From an uncultured Prevotella sp. (GTDB lineage Bacteria > Bacteroidota > Bacteroidia > Bacteroidales > Bacteroidaceae), in assembly GCA_900544825.1 (NCBI GenBank), contig UQWP01000015.1, forward strand, positions 1 to 52,997: a DNA stretch of 52,997 bases, read 5' to 3'. The position numbers and the translations under genes were made by a program. Each line of letters starts with the position of its first letter. Positions within the stretch are counted from its first letter, which is position 1. The notes under the pieces are model-generated. The model saw nothing but the letters and a program-made list of their open reading frames with translations, did no database searches and was not told where the DNA came from. Shown piece after piece: positions 16,935 through 24,710 of the stretch.

Positions 16935-17507
16935 ATGACTAGAGAAGAAGATATTAAGAATGCAGTAGAATGCATGCGAAAGGGTGGGGTGATTCTTTAT
17001 CCTACAGATACAGTTTGGGGCATCGGTTGTGATGCTACTAATCCTGAGGCTGTGAAGAAAGTATATGAGATTAAGCAGCGCGACGATTCTAAGGCGCTTA
17101 TCTGCCTCATAGACTCGGCTGATCGTATGGCTCGTTATTTCCGTAACGTGCCTCAGGTGGCTTGGGATTTCATCGATGCGGCTATGCCTGTTAAGCCTAC
17201 TACCATCATCTTGGATGATGCGAATGGTGTGGCTAACAATCTTGTAGCAGAAGATGGTAGTTTGGCTATGCGAGTTACTTACGAGGAGTTCAGCAAGCAG
17301 CTTTGCTATCGTTTCCAGAAGCCTATCGTAAGTACAAGTGCCAATGTAAGTGGCGAGCCTGCAGCTCAGAACTATCGTGATATCTCTGAAGAGATTCTGA
17401 ATGCGGTAGATTACGTGTGCTGGACCCGTCGCCAGGAGCATAAGCCTCATCAGCCTTCAAGTATCGTTAAGATTGCTAAGAACGGCGAGGTAAAGGTAAT
17501 CAGATAA
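16935..17507 (+). CDS. tsaC: Sua5/YciO/YrdC threonylcarbamoyl-AMP synthase
   Basis: The 190-residue YrdC-domain protein makes threonylcarbamoyl-AMP from Thr, bicarbonate and ATP for t6A modification of ANN-decoding tRNAs. Family landmarks are GGVILYPTDTVWGIGCDA, KQRDDSKALICLI, KPTTIIL and VSTSANVSGEPA. No C-terminal Sua5 domain is present, so it is the short TsaC type. It is 44 nt after fmt and is followed by a strong terminator. Confidence 0.9.
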   Translation: MTREEDIKNAVECMRKGGVILYPTDTVWGIGCDATNPEAVKKVYEIKQRDDSKALICLIDSADRMARYFRNVPQVAWDFIDAAMPVKPTTIILDDANGVANNLVAEDGSLAMRVTYEEFSKQLCYRFQKPIVSTSANVSGEPAAQNYRDISEEILNAVDYVCWTRRQEHKPHQPSSIVKIAKNGEVKVIR

Positions 17508-17536
17508 TCATTATATTGATTGTTATATTATAAATA

Positions 17537-17576
17537 AAGCCTGCTTGGAGTTTTTTTTCTCTTAGCAGGCTTTTTC
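17537..17576 (+). terminator. Terminator of the prfC-clc-fmt-tsaC operon
   Basis: AAGCCTGCT (17537-17545) pairs perfectly with AGCAGGCTT (17564-17572), followed by a T-run. Confidence 0.85.
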
Positions 17577-17691
17577 GTAGCTATACCTTAATTGTAGCTA
17601 TATCATATAGCAAGAACTAAAATGATAATATAATAAAATGATAATATAACAAGAAACCCTGCAAGAAATAAATCTTACAGGGTTTATCCTG

Positions 17692-17766
17692 GGTGGAAGG
17701 TGGGACTCGAACCCACGACATTCAGAACCACAATCTGACGCTCTAACCAACTGAACTACGTCCACC
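17692..17766 (-). tRNA. tRNA-His (GTG anticodon)
   Basis: The minus-strand sequence folds into a cloverleaf. The anticodon GTG is complementary to 17729-17731, in a TCAGA/TCTGA stem. The D-arm has AGTTCAGTTGGTTAGAGC and the T-arm GTGGGTTCGAGTCCCAC. The extra 5' G (G-1) opposite C73, specific to tRNA-His, is present. CCA is not encoded. Pair 6-67 of the acceptor stem reads C opposite U, a mismatch. Confidence 0.95.
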
Positions 17767-17784
17767 ATTTCTTGTAAGCGGGTG

Positions 17785-17792
17785 CAAAGGTA
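17785..17792 (-). promoter_or_regulatory. -7 box for tRNA-His
   Basis: TACCTTTG on the minus strand, 18 nt upstream of the tRNA 5' end. It overlaps the inverted repeat that ends the secG transcript. Confidence 0.6.
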
Positions 17793-17828
17793 CGAAAAAA
17801 AAATGATTCCACCAAATTTTTTCGTACC
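17789..17828. terminator. Inverted repeat ending the secG transcript
   Basis: GGTACGAAAAAA (17789-17800) and TTTTTTCGTACC (17817-17828) are perfect 12-bp arms. They are placed 14 nt beyond the secG stop, with a nine-T run in the 3' arm of the leftward transcript. The left arm also carries part of the tRNA-His -7 box. Confidence 0.65.
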
Positions 17829-17842
17829 TTTTTTCCATTTTT

Positions 17843-18238
17843 TTATTTTGCAGGACTATTTGGCACTACAGGAGCTGCCTTTTGAGCATCTGCACCTGCA
17901 GCTGGAGCCGCTTTCTGAGCACCTGCTGCTGCATCCTTGCTAGCACCTGGCATAGCAGGAAGAGCTGTCTGCTCCTGGGTTGCACCCTCCATGACGCTGC
18001 TTTCGCCTGCTGCCTGTGGAGCAACGTATGCGCAAGCTACGCTGATTACTACCATAAGAGCTGCGAGACCCCAAGTAATCTTTTCTACGATGTCGGTAGT
18101 CTTGCGTACACCCATGATGGAATTGGTTGAAGAGAAGTTAGATGCCAATCCACCTCCCTTTGACTCCTGGATCAGCACGATGAGAACCATCAGGATTGAA
18201 ACCAGGACGATTAATACTACAAATAATGTGTAAGCCAT
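17843..18238 (-). CDS. secG: Preprotein translocase subunit SecG
   Basis: The 131-residue protein has the two SecG membrane segments (YTLFVVLIVLVSILMVLIVL and WGLAALMVVISVACAYV) with the conserved cytoplasmic loop QESKGGGLASNFSSTNSIMG between them. It associates with SecYE and assists export. From about residue 78 it carries an Ala/Pro/Gln-rich tail (AAAGAQKAAPAAGADAQKAA) typical of low-complexity extensions in Bacteroidetes SecG. It is the last gene of a leftward operon with the TPR-like gene and lptE. Confidence 0.93.
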   Translation of the reverse strand: MAYTLFVVLIVLVSILMVLIVLIQESKGGGLASNFSSTNSIMGVRKTTDIVEKITWGLAALMVVISVACAYVAPQAAGESSVMEGATQEQTALPAMPGASKDAAAGAQKAAPAAGADAQKAAPVVPNSPAK

Positions 18239-18307
18239 TTTTTAATTTTAAAACTAGTTTTATTATTATTATTTTATTTATTTCTCTTAACCCCTTTGCA
18301 GGATATT

Positions 18308-19096
18308 TTATTTCTTTGCATTCAGCATCAGTTTCTCCAGGAATCTGAGCTGATCTACATAATAATATGCACTCTTTTGTGGGTGCTGCTTATGCAGACG
18401 ATCGATAATCTGATAGGCTCTCTCATACTTGCCCTGTTTGATGTAGATTCTTGCAAGGGTCTCTGTAAAGATTCCGCCGTTATCGCTTGACTCGTTATGG
18501 GGAGTTGCTTCGGCAGGCTCTGCTCCTGTATCTGCTTCTGTATCAGATTTAGTTTCAGATTCCTCTGTGCCGTTGATTTTCTCCAGGTTAAAGCCACCTT
18601 CTTCTATGAAGTCATCGATGAGACTGATAGTACGGGATGGTTGTTGTTCCATCTTCTCTTCTGTCTCTGTTTCCATCAAGTATGATACGTAATCTACCGC
18701 AGCATCGGCTGGAGTAGGCTTGCGCTTTTCTTTCTTCTTCTCATTTTCCTCTGCATCGGCAGGGATGGAGTCAAGGAAGTGGTCGATGAGGCTGCTGGTG
18801 CGATCTTCTTTCTTCTTGGCATCAAGAATGCCCATACCTTTCGGTTTTGTCTGGGTACGCTTCAGCTGGTAGTGGGCTGCCTCTATCATCTGGAAGATGA
18901 CCTTGCGGTCGGAGATGTAGATGGCTGCTCGGCGAAGTTCTTCATCGAAGCTGGGGTCGTGGAGTAGGTATAGGTTTTTCAACATCAGCAGGCGAGCCGT
19001 CTGATAGTACGGATAAAGAGCCAAGAGCGCACGTAGGTCGTAGAGCGTCTCTCGGTTCATTTCCTCTGGATGTTGTATTAATCTATTTAATTCCAC
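18308..19096 (-). CDS. TPR-like conserved hypothetical protein
   Basis: The 262-residue protein starts MELNRLIQHPEEMNRETLYD and is highly charged, with an acidic low-complexity middle (about residues 155-205). A degenerate tetratricopeptide-like helical pair follows near the C-terminus (FTETLARIYIKQGKYERAYQ, IIDRLHKQHPQKSAYYYVDQ). No signal peptide or membrane segment is seen. Its place between lptE and secG suggests a link with envelope biogenesis, but this is inference from context only. Confidence 0.8.
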   Translation of the reverse strand: MELNRLIQHPEEMNRETLYDLRALLALYPYYQTARLLMLKNLYLLHDPSFDEELRRAAIYISDRKVIFQMIEAAHYQLKRTQTKPKGMGILDAKKKEDRTSSLIDHFLDSIPADAEENEKKKEKRKPTPADAAVDYVSYLMETETEEKMEQQPSRTISLIDDFIEEGGFNLEKINGTEESETKSDTEADTGAEPAEATPHNESSDNGGIFTETLARIYIKQGKYERAYQIIDRLHKQHPQKSAYYYVDQLRFLEKLMLNAKK

Positions 19097-19153
19097 GATG
19101 TCTTAATTATTAACTTTAAACTATTAACTTTTAACTTAGAACTTAGAACATTC

Positions 19154-19675
19154 CTACCAGTTAGCCACTGTTGCGTTGAATATCTGATCAACCAAATCCT
19201 TCACCATCTGAGTAACCAGCTCTTCCTGCACAGATGCCAGGCTCTGAGTGGTATCGTAGGTCTTGGCGGAGGTAAACTGACGCTCGAAGTCCTCGTTGTG
19301 GTTTTTGGTATTGGTGAAGCGGACGTTCACTGTAATGCTCAATTCAGTCTGTGCAGAATATCCCTCTGCACTCACCGACTTGTTACGCTGTGAATATTGG
19401 GTGATTTCTCCCTCAATCTTCAAGTCTCCGTTTCTGGAAACCTGGCGCAGCTGAGTGTTGCTGGCAAACTTGTCTTTCAGCTCATTGTTGAACATCGGAC
19501 CCATAGGTCCCCAAACATACGAGCTTCGGATAGGGAAGTCGGCCAGTTGGATGGTCTTGGTCTTGGTGTAGTCGATGCTGGCTCCATTGAACTTGTAGCT
19601 CACAGAGCAGGCTGCAGTAACTCCCATTACCAATATGATGCCTATTATATATAGGTACGCGCGTAAGTGCTTCAT
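19154..19675 (-). CDS. lptE: LptE-family lipoprotein
   Basis: The 173-residue product starts MKHLRAYLYIIGIILVMGVTAACS: a signal peptide with lipobox TAAC, so lipidation at Cys is expected. The mature part begins VSYKFNGASIDYTKTKTIQL, as in Bacteroidetes LptE-like proteins that pair with LptD for lipopolysaccharide insertion in the outer membrane. The frame is open for another 132 nt upstream, into the preceding gene, but that part (MAIEKKQPMNWES) lacks a signal. I therefore choose the ATG at 19673-19675. The gap to the upstream regulator gene is 40 nt. Confidence 0.88.
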   Translation of the reverse strand: MKHLRAYLYIIGIILVMGVTAACSVSYKFNGASIDYTKTKTIQLADFPIRSSYVWGPMGPMFNNELKDKFASNTQLRQVSRNGDLKIEGEITQYSQRNKSVSAEGYSAQTELSITVNVRFTNTKNHNEDFERQFTSAKTYDTTQSLASVQEELVTQMVKDLVDQIFNATVANW

Positions 19676-19715
19676 ATTTTTATTCTTTATTATTATCTTT
19701 CCCTGCAATGAGTCG

Positions 19716-21047
19716 TTAATCATTTCCGAGCCCGTATTTCTTGATTCTTCGATAGAGGGTGCGGTCGGAGATTCCCAATTCATCGGCTGCTTTTTTTCTA
19801 TTGCCATTGTTTCTCTCCAATGCTTTTTCTATCATCTGCCTGCCCAGTTTGCTGAGGTTAAGCGATTCGTTCTCGCTCATCTCTTCGTTATCGAAGTCCT
19901 TGATTTCCTCTGCTTCTACTTCCTGGGCTTCTGGTCGGGAATGTATCAGGTCTGGATGAGAGTTCATCATATCCGAACGCGACTGTATGATGTCCGATGC
20001 ACGAGCTGGTGTCACATCGATTGGATAATTTGCGGGTATGCTGCTGTTATCCATCGGTTGCGATTGTGAGAACCCTTTGACTCCATTAAGTCCACGTGCT
20101 TCATCGAGTTGTTTTCTCAACGAGTTCATTTCGCGTCTCAGGTCACTCACATTTCCTCTCAATTCGTACAGAATCTTATAGAGAATTTCTCGTTCGCTTT
20201 CATAACTGTGCTGACCTCCGCTCTGTTGAGGAATCGGTGCCAGCTGTGTACTCTCTTCATCTTTTGGGATGAATTGGAGAAGAGCATCAAGTCCGATTTC
20301 TCTTTCTTTTGAGAGTACCGACATCTGCTCTGTGATATTCTTGAGCTGTCGAACATTTCCCGGCCACTTGTATTTCAACATCAGTTGCTTGGCATCTTCT
20401 GTAAGCGAGATTTTCGGCAAGTGATATTTCTCAGCCATTTGCATAGCAAAGAGACGGAAGAGCAAGAGTATGTCACCGCCACGTTCGCGCAAAGGAGGCA
20501 TCTGGATAGGAATCGTATTGAGACGATAGTAGAGATCCTCACGGAATCTTCCTTCGCTCACCGCCTTGCGCATATTCACATTGGTGGCAGCTACGATACG
20601 GACATTGGTCTTTCGGATTTCTGTGCCTCCTACTCGGATATATTCACCGGTTTCCAGCACACGAAGCAATCGGGCTTGTGTCTGGATAGGAAGTTCTCCT
20701 ACCTCATCTAGGAAGATAGTTCCCTTGTTGGCTATTCCGAAGTAACCTTCGCTTTCGCCGATGGCTCCAGTGAAGGAACCCTTTTCGTGTCCGAAGAGTT
20801 CGCTGTCAATGGTTCCCTCTGGGATGCTGCCACAGTTGATGGCGAAGTATTTCTCTCTTCTTCGTGGAGAATTGTCGTGGATGACTCTTGGAATGATTTC
20901 CTTACCCACTCCGCTTTCTCCGATGATGAGCACGGAAAGATCCGTCGGTGCCACCTGTAAGGCAACATCGAGAGCATGATTCAATCCGTCGCTGTTACCG
21001 ACGATATTGTATCGTTGTTTTATCTTTTGAAGTTCGGAATTATCCAT
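19716..21047 (-). CDS. Sigma-54-dependent transcriptional regulator
   Basis: The 443-residue protein is an AAA+ enhancer-binding activator. Walker A is IIGESGVGKE (about 41-50), the sigma-54 contact loop is GSFTGA (90-95, usually GAFTGA), Walker B is FLDEVGELP. A linker of low complexity (about 265-395) precedes a Fis-type helix-turn-helix (IEKALERNNGNRKKAADELG, ISDRTLYRRIKKYGL). No receiver domain is present, so it is not a standard NtrC-type response regulator; the sensory input is unknown. It heads an operon with lptE, the TPR-like gene and secG, an arrangement I associate with Bacteroidetes. A -7 box ends only 8 nt before the start codon. Confidence 0.92.
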   Translation of the reverse strand: MDNSELQKIKQRYNIVGNSDGLNHALDVALQVAPTDLSVLIIGESGVGKEIIPRVIHDNSPRRREKYFAINCGSIPEGTIDSELFGHEKGSFTGAIGESEGYFGIANKGTIFLDEVGELPIQTQARLLRVLETGEYIRVGGTEIRKTNVRIVAATNVNMRKAVSEGRFREDLYYRLNTIPIQMPPLRERGGDILLLFRLFAMQMAEKYHLPKISLTEDAKQLMLKYKWPGNVRQLKNITEQMSVLSKEREIGLDALLQFIPKDEESTQLAPIPQQSGGQHSYESEREILYKILYELRGNVSDLRREMNSLRKQLDEARGLNGVKGFSQSQPMDNSSIPANYPIDVTPARASDIIQSRSDMMNSHPDLIHSRPEAQEVEAEEIKDFDNEEMSENESLNLSKLGRQMIEKALERNNGNRKKAADELGISDRTLYRRIKKYGLGND

Positions 21048-21055
21048 TTAGCTGC

Positions 21056-21063
21056 CAAAATTA
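21056..21063 (-). promoter_or_regulatory. -7 box for the sigma-54 regulator operon
   Basis: TAATTTTG on the minus strand, with only 8 nt between its last base and the ATG at 21047. Transcription from it would give a very short 5' leader. Confidence 0.5.
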
Positions 21064-21113
21064 CACATTTTTTTTGAATTATCTGCTTTTTTCGTCCAAA
21101 AATAGGTTATGGA

Positions 21114-21166
21114 GAGCAGAAAATAGGTGATTTTTAACTTTTTCGCCTATCTTTCTGCTCTTTTTT
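21114..21166 (+). terminator. Hairpin with T-run, plus direction
   Basis: GAGCAGAAA (21114-21122) pairs with TTTCTGCTC (21152-21160), extended by ATAGG/CCTAT past one bulge. TTTTTT follows on the plus strand. The nearest genes both run on the minus strand, so this would stop antisense transcription. It may also help end the leftward pdxA transcript. Confidence 0.55.
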
Positions 21167-21244
21167 CCTAATTTCTAGTCTTGTATAGGACTTGTCCTGC
21201 TGCTGGAAATTCATAAGTTTCAGTAGCAGATTTCGCCTCGTTTT

Positions 21245-22594
21245 TTACTCTTTAGAAGCTGGTTGCTGACCAGCCTGAACTGCAGAGAGAACAGCAGAGA
21301 GTGCTGCAGCTGCCTGTGCTGCCTTCTGCTTGTTTGGCTGTTGAGCTTTCTGATTATTATTCTTCTGCTCGTTGTTTCTAGGAGCATTATTCTGTGCCTC
21401 CTTCTGCTCGTTGTTTTTAGGAGCATTGTTCTGTGCCTCCTTCTGCTCGTTACCCTTAGGTGCTCCCTGTTTTCCGTTCTTGGAAGGGAATGGAGATGGA
21501 GCATGCTTCTTTGGGATAGAGAAGCGAACCTTTTCACTTTCGTCTCGCTTCTCGTGATAGAGTTTTGGCAATGGGTTTGTACCCACCTCGTCGCTTGTTT
21601 CGCGATGGCGGAAAGCATCAAGTGCCGTGAAGATTGCATGGCGGAAAGATGTTGGGTCTGCCTCGTTGCAGCCTGCCATGAAGTAGCAAGGGGTTGTATT
21701 GGCTGCGGTATGGATGAGTGGCAAACCAGCAGTGTAGAGCACGCCATCCTCGTTGTAGAGAGCATGGAATGGCACGGTAGCCTGATCGTAGTACATTGCC
21801 ATGATTCCATCGAATTCACTGAAGTAACCACTGCCGAAGAATTCGTCTGCTGGGTAAGGACCAAACGCCTGGATTCCCTTGTCTGCAAGGTGGTCGATGG
21901 CAGGGATGATGATTTCGCGTTCCTCTTTGCCACAACTCTGTTCCTCGTTGATGCTAGGATTCAGGGCGAGTACGGCGATACGTGGATTGGTGATGAGGAA
22001 GTCGCGCTTCAATGTCTGCCAGAGCAGTGTTGTCTTGCTCACGATCCTTTCCTGACTGATTGCGCCAGCAACTTGAGCCAAAGGAGTCTTTTCAGTGATA
22101 GCTGCGATACGGAGGTCGCCTCCGATGAGGATGCTCAGGGCACTGTTGCGGTCACCGATGCATGTTTCGATGTACTCCTTGTGTCCCTTGAAGGTATAGC
22201 CTTCAATCTTGACGTTCTGACTGCTGACAGGTGCTGTAATCAAGACATCATAGAGATTGTTGCGATAGTCGGTCATAGCACGGTCGAGTGCTTTGATGGC
22301 TGCAGCTCCTGATTCATCAGTAGGAAGTCCCATATCTACCTTCACCTCTTCATCTACTGCAGCGAGGAGGTTGATACGTCCATCTTCAGCATCTTCTGCT
22401 TTCTGGATGATAGAGAACTGGGCTGGCAGATTCATCGCCTTGCGATAATAAGCTGCCACTTTTGGTGAACCATAGATGATTGGGGTACAAAACTCCAACA
22501 TCTCAGGCTCACTGAATGCCTTAAAAATGAGTTCATATCCGATACCATTGGTATCTCCGTGGGTGATAGCCACCCTAATTTTCTTGTTGTCCAT
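21245..22594 (-). CDS. pdxA: 4-hydroxythreonine-4-phosphate dehydrogenase with repetitive C-terminal tail
   Basis: The 449-residue protein oxidises 4-phosphohydroxy-threonine in pyridoxal phosphate synthesis. The core (about residues 1-356) begins IRVAITHGDTNGIGYELI and has EGYTFKGHKEYIE and ALNPSINEEQ, with metal-ligand histidines in the expected places (GHKE, TVPFHALY). The family normally ends near 330-365. Here a further 93 or so residues of Asn/Gln/Lys/Ala-rich sequence follow, including 13-residue tandem repeats (NEQKEAQNNAPKN and variant). It lies 6 nt after the DUF4837 gene, in an operon with rlmN. Confidence 0.92.
   Translation of the reverse strand: MDNKKIRVAITHGDTNGIGYELIFKAFSEPEMLEFCTPIIYGSPKVAAYYRKAMNLPAQFSIIQKAEDAEDGRINLLAAVDEEVKVDMGLPTDESGAAAIKALDRAMTDYRNNLYDVLITAPVSSQNVKIEGYTFKGHKEYIETCIGDRNSALSILIGGDLRIAAITEKTPLAQVAGAISQERIVSKTTLLWQTLKRDFLITNPRIAVLALNPSINEEQSCGKEEREIIIPAIDHLADKGIQAFGPYPADEFFGSGYFSEFDGIMAMYYDQATVPFHALYNEDGVLYTAGLPLIHTAANTTPCYFMAGCNEADPTSFRHAIFTALDAFRHRETSDEVGTNPLPKLYHEKRDESEKVRFSIPKKHAPSPFPSKNGKQGAPKGNEQKEAQNNAPKNNEQKEAQNNAPRNNEQKNNNQKAQQPNKQKAAQAAAALSAVLSAVQAGQQPASKE
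21362..21445. repeat. 39-bp tandem repeat inside pdxA
   Basis: Units start at 21362, 21401 and, partly, 21440, each beginning CTTCTGCTCGTT on the plus strand. They encode a 13-residue repeat in the C-terminal tail. The length is a multiple of three, so unit gain or loss would keep the frame. Confidence 0.8.
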
Positions 22595-22600
22595 TAATAC

Positions 22601-23548
22601 TTATTTTATAGTAGAAATCGCAGCTTCGAGCTGCTTGATTAATATTTTCTTTTTCATTTCGGGAGCATAGACGAATCCGATGATGTAGAGGTCGTAGCCT
22701 TGCTGAATTTCAGCTTGACTTGTTGACTTATGAATGCGATGCATGACATAAGGTCCTCCCATGGCATCCCCCTTCATCTCCCAGAGCCCTCTTTCCGAAA
22801 GAACTGGAATCACCATATACATACTGTCGGTTTCACCGGGCATGTTGGTTTGAAGAATGCTGTCGATCTGAGCTTTATCATCTGCAGGAACTGCATTTGA
22901 ATTCTTCATTCTTCGTTCTTCACTCTTCACTTTAAACACGAGCAGGTTTTGCATTCCCGTACTTGCATTATTCGAGATCCAGATGAAGTCTTTTGCTTTT
23001 TTGCTGGCGTTCATCGAGACCGGAATCTTCAAGTCAATTCCAAACATCTTCTTGATTTCGTTCTGCATCTCCTTGTTTTGTTTGCTGGGGTTGCTGGAGA
23101 TGATATCCGCCAGATGTTTCAGTTCCACTTCATCCACGATTTGGCGAAGTTTCTTGCCATTGAGCCTTTCTCGCAACTGCTGTGGCGATTGGGCAGAAAT
23201 GCGAATGATATTCTGTGGCGCTGCATTCTCATCGTGACGAAGTGTGACGGAGAAATCCCTCTCTCCGATATTCACGACGATGCGGGTCCTGACGAGCAGA
23301 TAGCTGCCTCGTGTCTTGCCCTTTTTCACCTGAATCAGTCGGCAGAATGGTTCGGGTTGGGGCAGTCCAGTCACATCTTCAGTCAGCATCTTGGTTACGA
23401 TGCTGTCGGTATCCCCTTCGAGCACCACCTCGTAAGGTTGTCCCGTGCTGGCTGGCTTTTTCCTGTTCTTACCTGTTATATCGCAACTTGTCAGGAGAAT
23501 GAATATAAGATAGAACGAGAAAAGGAACGTTATCGTTTTTCTCACCAT
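22601..23548 (-). CDS. DUF4837 family lipoprotein
   Basis: The 315-residue protein starts MVRKTITFLFSFYLIFILLT and then SCDITG: a signal peptide with lipobox LTSC. The following YEVVLEGDTDSIV matches the DUF4837 family of Bacteroidetes, whose function is unknown. It should be a periplasm- or outer-membrane-anchored lipoprotein. Residues near 206-216 (KSEERRMKNSN) are encoded by a purine-rich simple-sequence stretch that looks like an insertion. It sits between rlmN (11 nt) and pdxA (6 nt), so all three are co-transcribed. Confidence 0.82.
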   Translation of the reverse strand: MVRKTITFLFSFYLIFILLTSCDITGKNRKKPASTGQPYEVVLEGDTDSIVTKMLTEDVTGLPQPEPFCRLIQVKKGKTRGSYLLVRTRIVVNIGERDFSVTLRHDENAAPQNIIRISAQSPQQLRERLNGKKLRQIVDEVELKHLADIISSNPSKQNKEMQNEIKKMFGIDLKIPVSMNASKKAKDFIWISNNASTGMQNLLVFKVKSEERRMKNSNAVPADDKAQIDSILQTNMPGETDSMYMVIPVLSERGLWEMKGDAMGGPYVMHRIHKSTSQAEIQQGYDLYIIGFVYAPEMKKKILIKQLEAAISTIK

Positions 23549-23559
23549 TATGCTATTCT

Positions 23560-24630
23560 CTACATCTCCTCTTTCTGCTTTTCATCCTCGTGCTGTCGGA
23601 TTTCTCCAATCTTCTTCGAGGTGCTGAGTAGACCGCAGGCGGCGTAGATGTCTTGGCCGCGGCTGGCACGGATAGTGGTGAAAACACCATGGGAAGTGAG
23701 GTAATCACGGAACTGCTCCATCTTCTCATCGTCAACACCCTGCAATGGAATGTCGGGAATCTGATGGAAGCGGATGAGATTGAAACGGCAATCGAGACCT
23801 TTCACCAGTTTGATGATGGCTTTGGCATGCTGCATACTGTCGTTCACTCCCTTGAATACGATGTACTCGAAACTCAGGCGGCGCTGATGAGAGAAATCGT
23901 AGTTCTTCAGGAGCTCTACCACTTGTTCTATACCCATTCCGCGTTCTGCAGGCATCAGTTCTGCACGCTCTGATGGTATCGGGTCGTGCATCGAAATTGC
24001 CACATGGCATTCGCTCTCTTCCAGGAATCGCTTCAACTTGTTCTTCACGCCCACAGAACTTACTGTGATTCGTTTCGGACTCCACGCCCAACCGTAATCG
24101 GCGGTGAGAATCTCGGTTGCACGAAGCACATTGTCGAGATTGTCCATCGGCTCTCCCTGTCCCATGAACACGATGTTGGTGAGCTTATCCACCTCCGGCA
24201 GCGAGTAAATCTGGTTCAGGATGTCGCCGGCAGGCAAACTCCCCTCGAATCCCTGCTTTCCGGTCTGGCAGAAGAGACAGTTCATCTTGCAGCCCACCTG
24301 CGAAGAGACGCAGAGCGTGGCGCGGTCCTTATCAGGAATATACACCGTTTCTACGAATTTGCCGCTTCGGGTAGGGAAGAGGTACTTGATGGTACCATCC
24401 ACAGAGTATTGTGCGTCAGAGAATTCTGCGCATCCTATTTCGTATTCGGCAGCGAGTTTGGCACGGTTGGCTTTCGAGATGTTGGTCATCTCATCAATGC
24501 TCTTTACGTGCTGCTCATAGAGCCACTTCGCCATCTGTCCGCCGGTGAAGGCAGGCATGCCGAGATCCTTAGCCACCTGCTTCAATTCAGCAAGTGTAAG
24601 ACCTAAAAGATATTTTTTTTCATTATTCAT
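23560..24630 (-). CDS. rlmN: Dual-specificity RNA methyltransferase RlmN
   Basis: The 356-residue radical SAM enzyme methylates C2 of A2503 in 23S rRNA and A37 in some tRNAs. The cluster motif CxxxCxxC is seen in KMNCLFCQTGKQG, preceded by TLCVSSQVGC; GQGEPMDNLDNV and RITVSSVG follow, and the catalytic C-terminal Cys is in DIYAACGLLS. I start at MNNEKKYLLGLTLAEL; an open extension upstream (MWQRYEFFSK) is not conserved in character and overlaps the promoter. The -7 box ends only 3 nt before this ATG. Confidence 0.95.
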   Translation of the reverse strand: MNNEKKYLLGLTLAELKQVAKDLGMPAFTGGQMAKWLYEQHVKSIDEMTNISKANRAKLAAEYEIGCAEFSDAQYSVDGTIKYLFPTRSGKFVETVYIPDKDRATLCVSSQVGCKMNCLFCQTGKQGFEGSLPAGDILNQIYSLPEVDKLTNIVFMGQGEPMDNLDNVLRATEILTADYGWAWSPKRITVSSVGVKNKLKRFLEESECHVAISMHDPIPSERAELMPAERGMGIEQVVELLKNYDFSHQRRLSFEYIVFKGVNDSMQHAKAIIKLVKGLDCRFNLIRFHQIPDIPLQGVDDEKMEQFRDYLTSHGVFTTIRASRGQDIYAACGLLSTSKKIGEIRQHEDEKQKEEM

Positions 24631-24633
24631 ACT

Positions 24634-24641
24634 GCAAAGAT
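24634..24641 (-). promoter_or_regulatory. -7 box for the rlmN operon
   Basis: TATCTTTG on the minus strand; its last base is 3 nt from the rlmN ATG, so the transcript would be leaderless or nearly so. Confidence 0.55.
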
Positions 24642-24664
24642 ACGCTTTTTTGCTGAAAAATTCG

Positions 24665-24672
24665 TATCTTTG
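24665..24672 (+). promoter_or_regulatory. -7 box for the glycosyltransferase-DUF4922-SpoIID gene
   Basis: TATCTTTG, 38 nt upstream of the ATG at 24711. It is divergent from and only 23 bp away from the rlmN -7 box. Confidence 0.65.
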
Positions 24673-24710
24673 CCACATATTTTAATATAATAAGCTAAAA
24701 TAAGGTGAAA

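Noticed and set aside
19676..19807. 44-residue N-terminal extension of the LptE-like protein
   Set aside because: It would bury the signal peptide and overlaps the end of the sigma-54 regulator gene.
21263..22312. Long plus-strand open frame (349 codons) opposite pdxA
   Set aside because: It is antisense to a clearly conserved enzyme, is Cys- and Leu-rich with no recognisable motif, and has no promoter.
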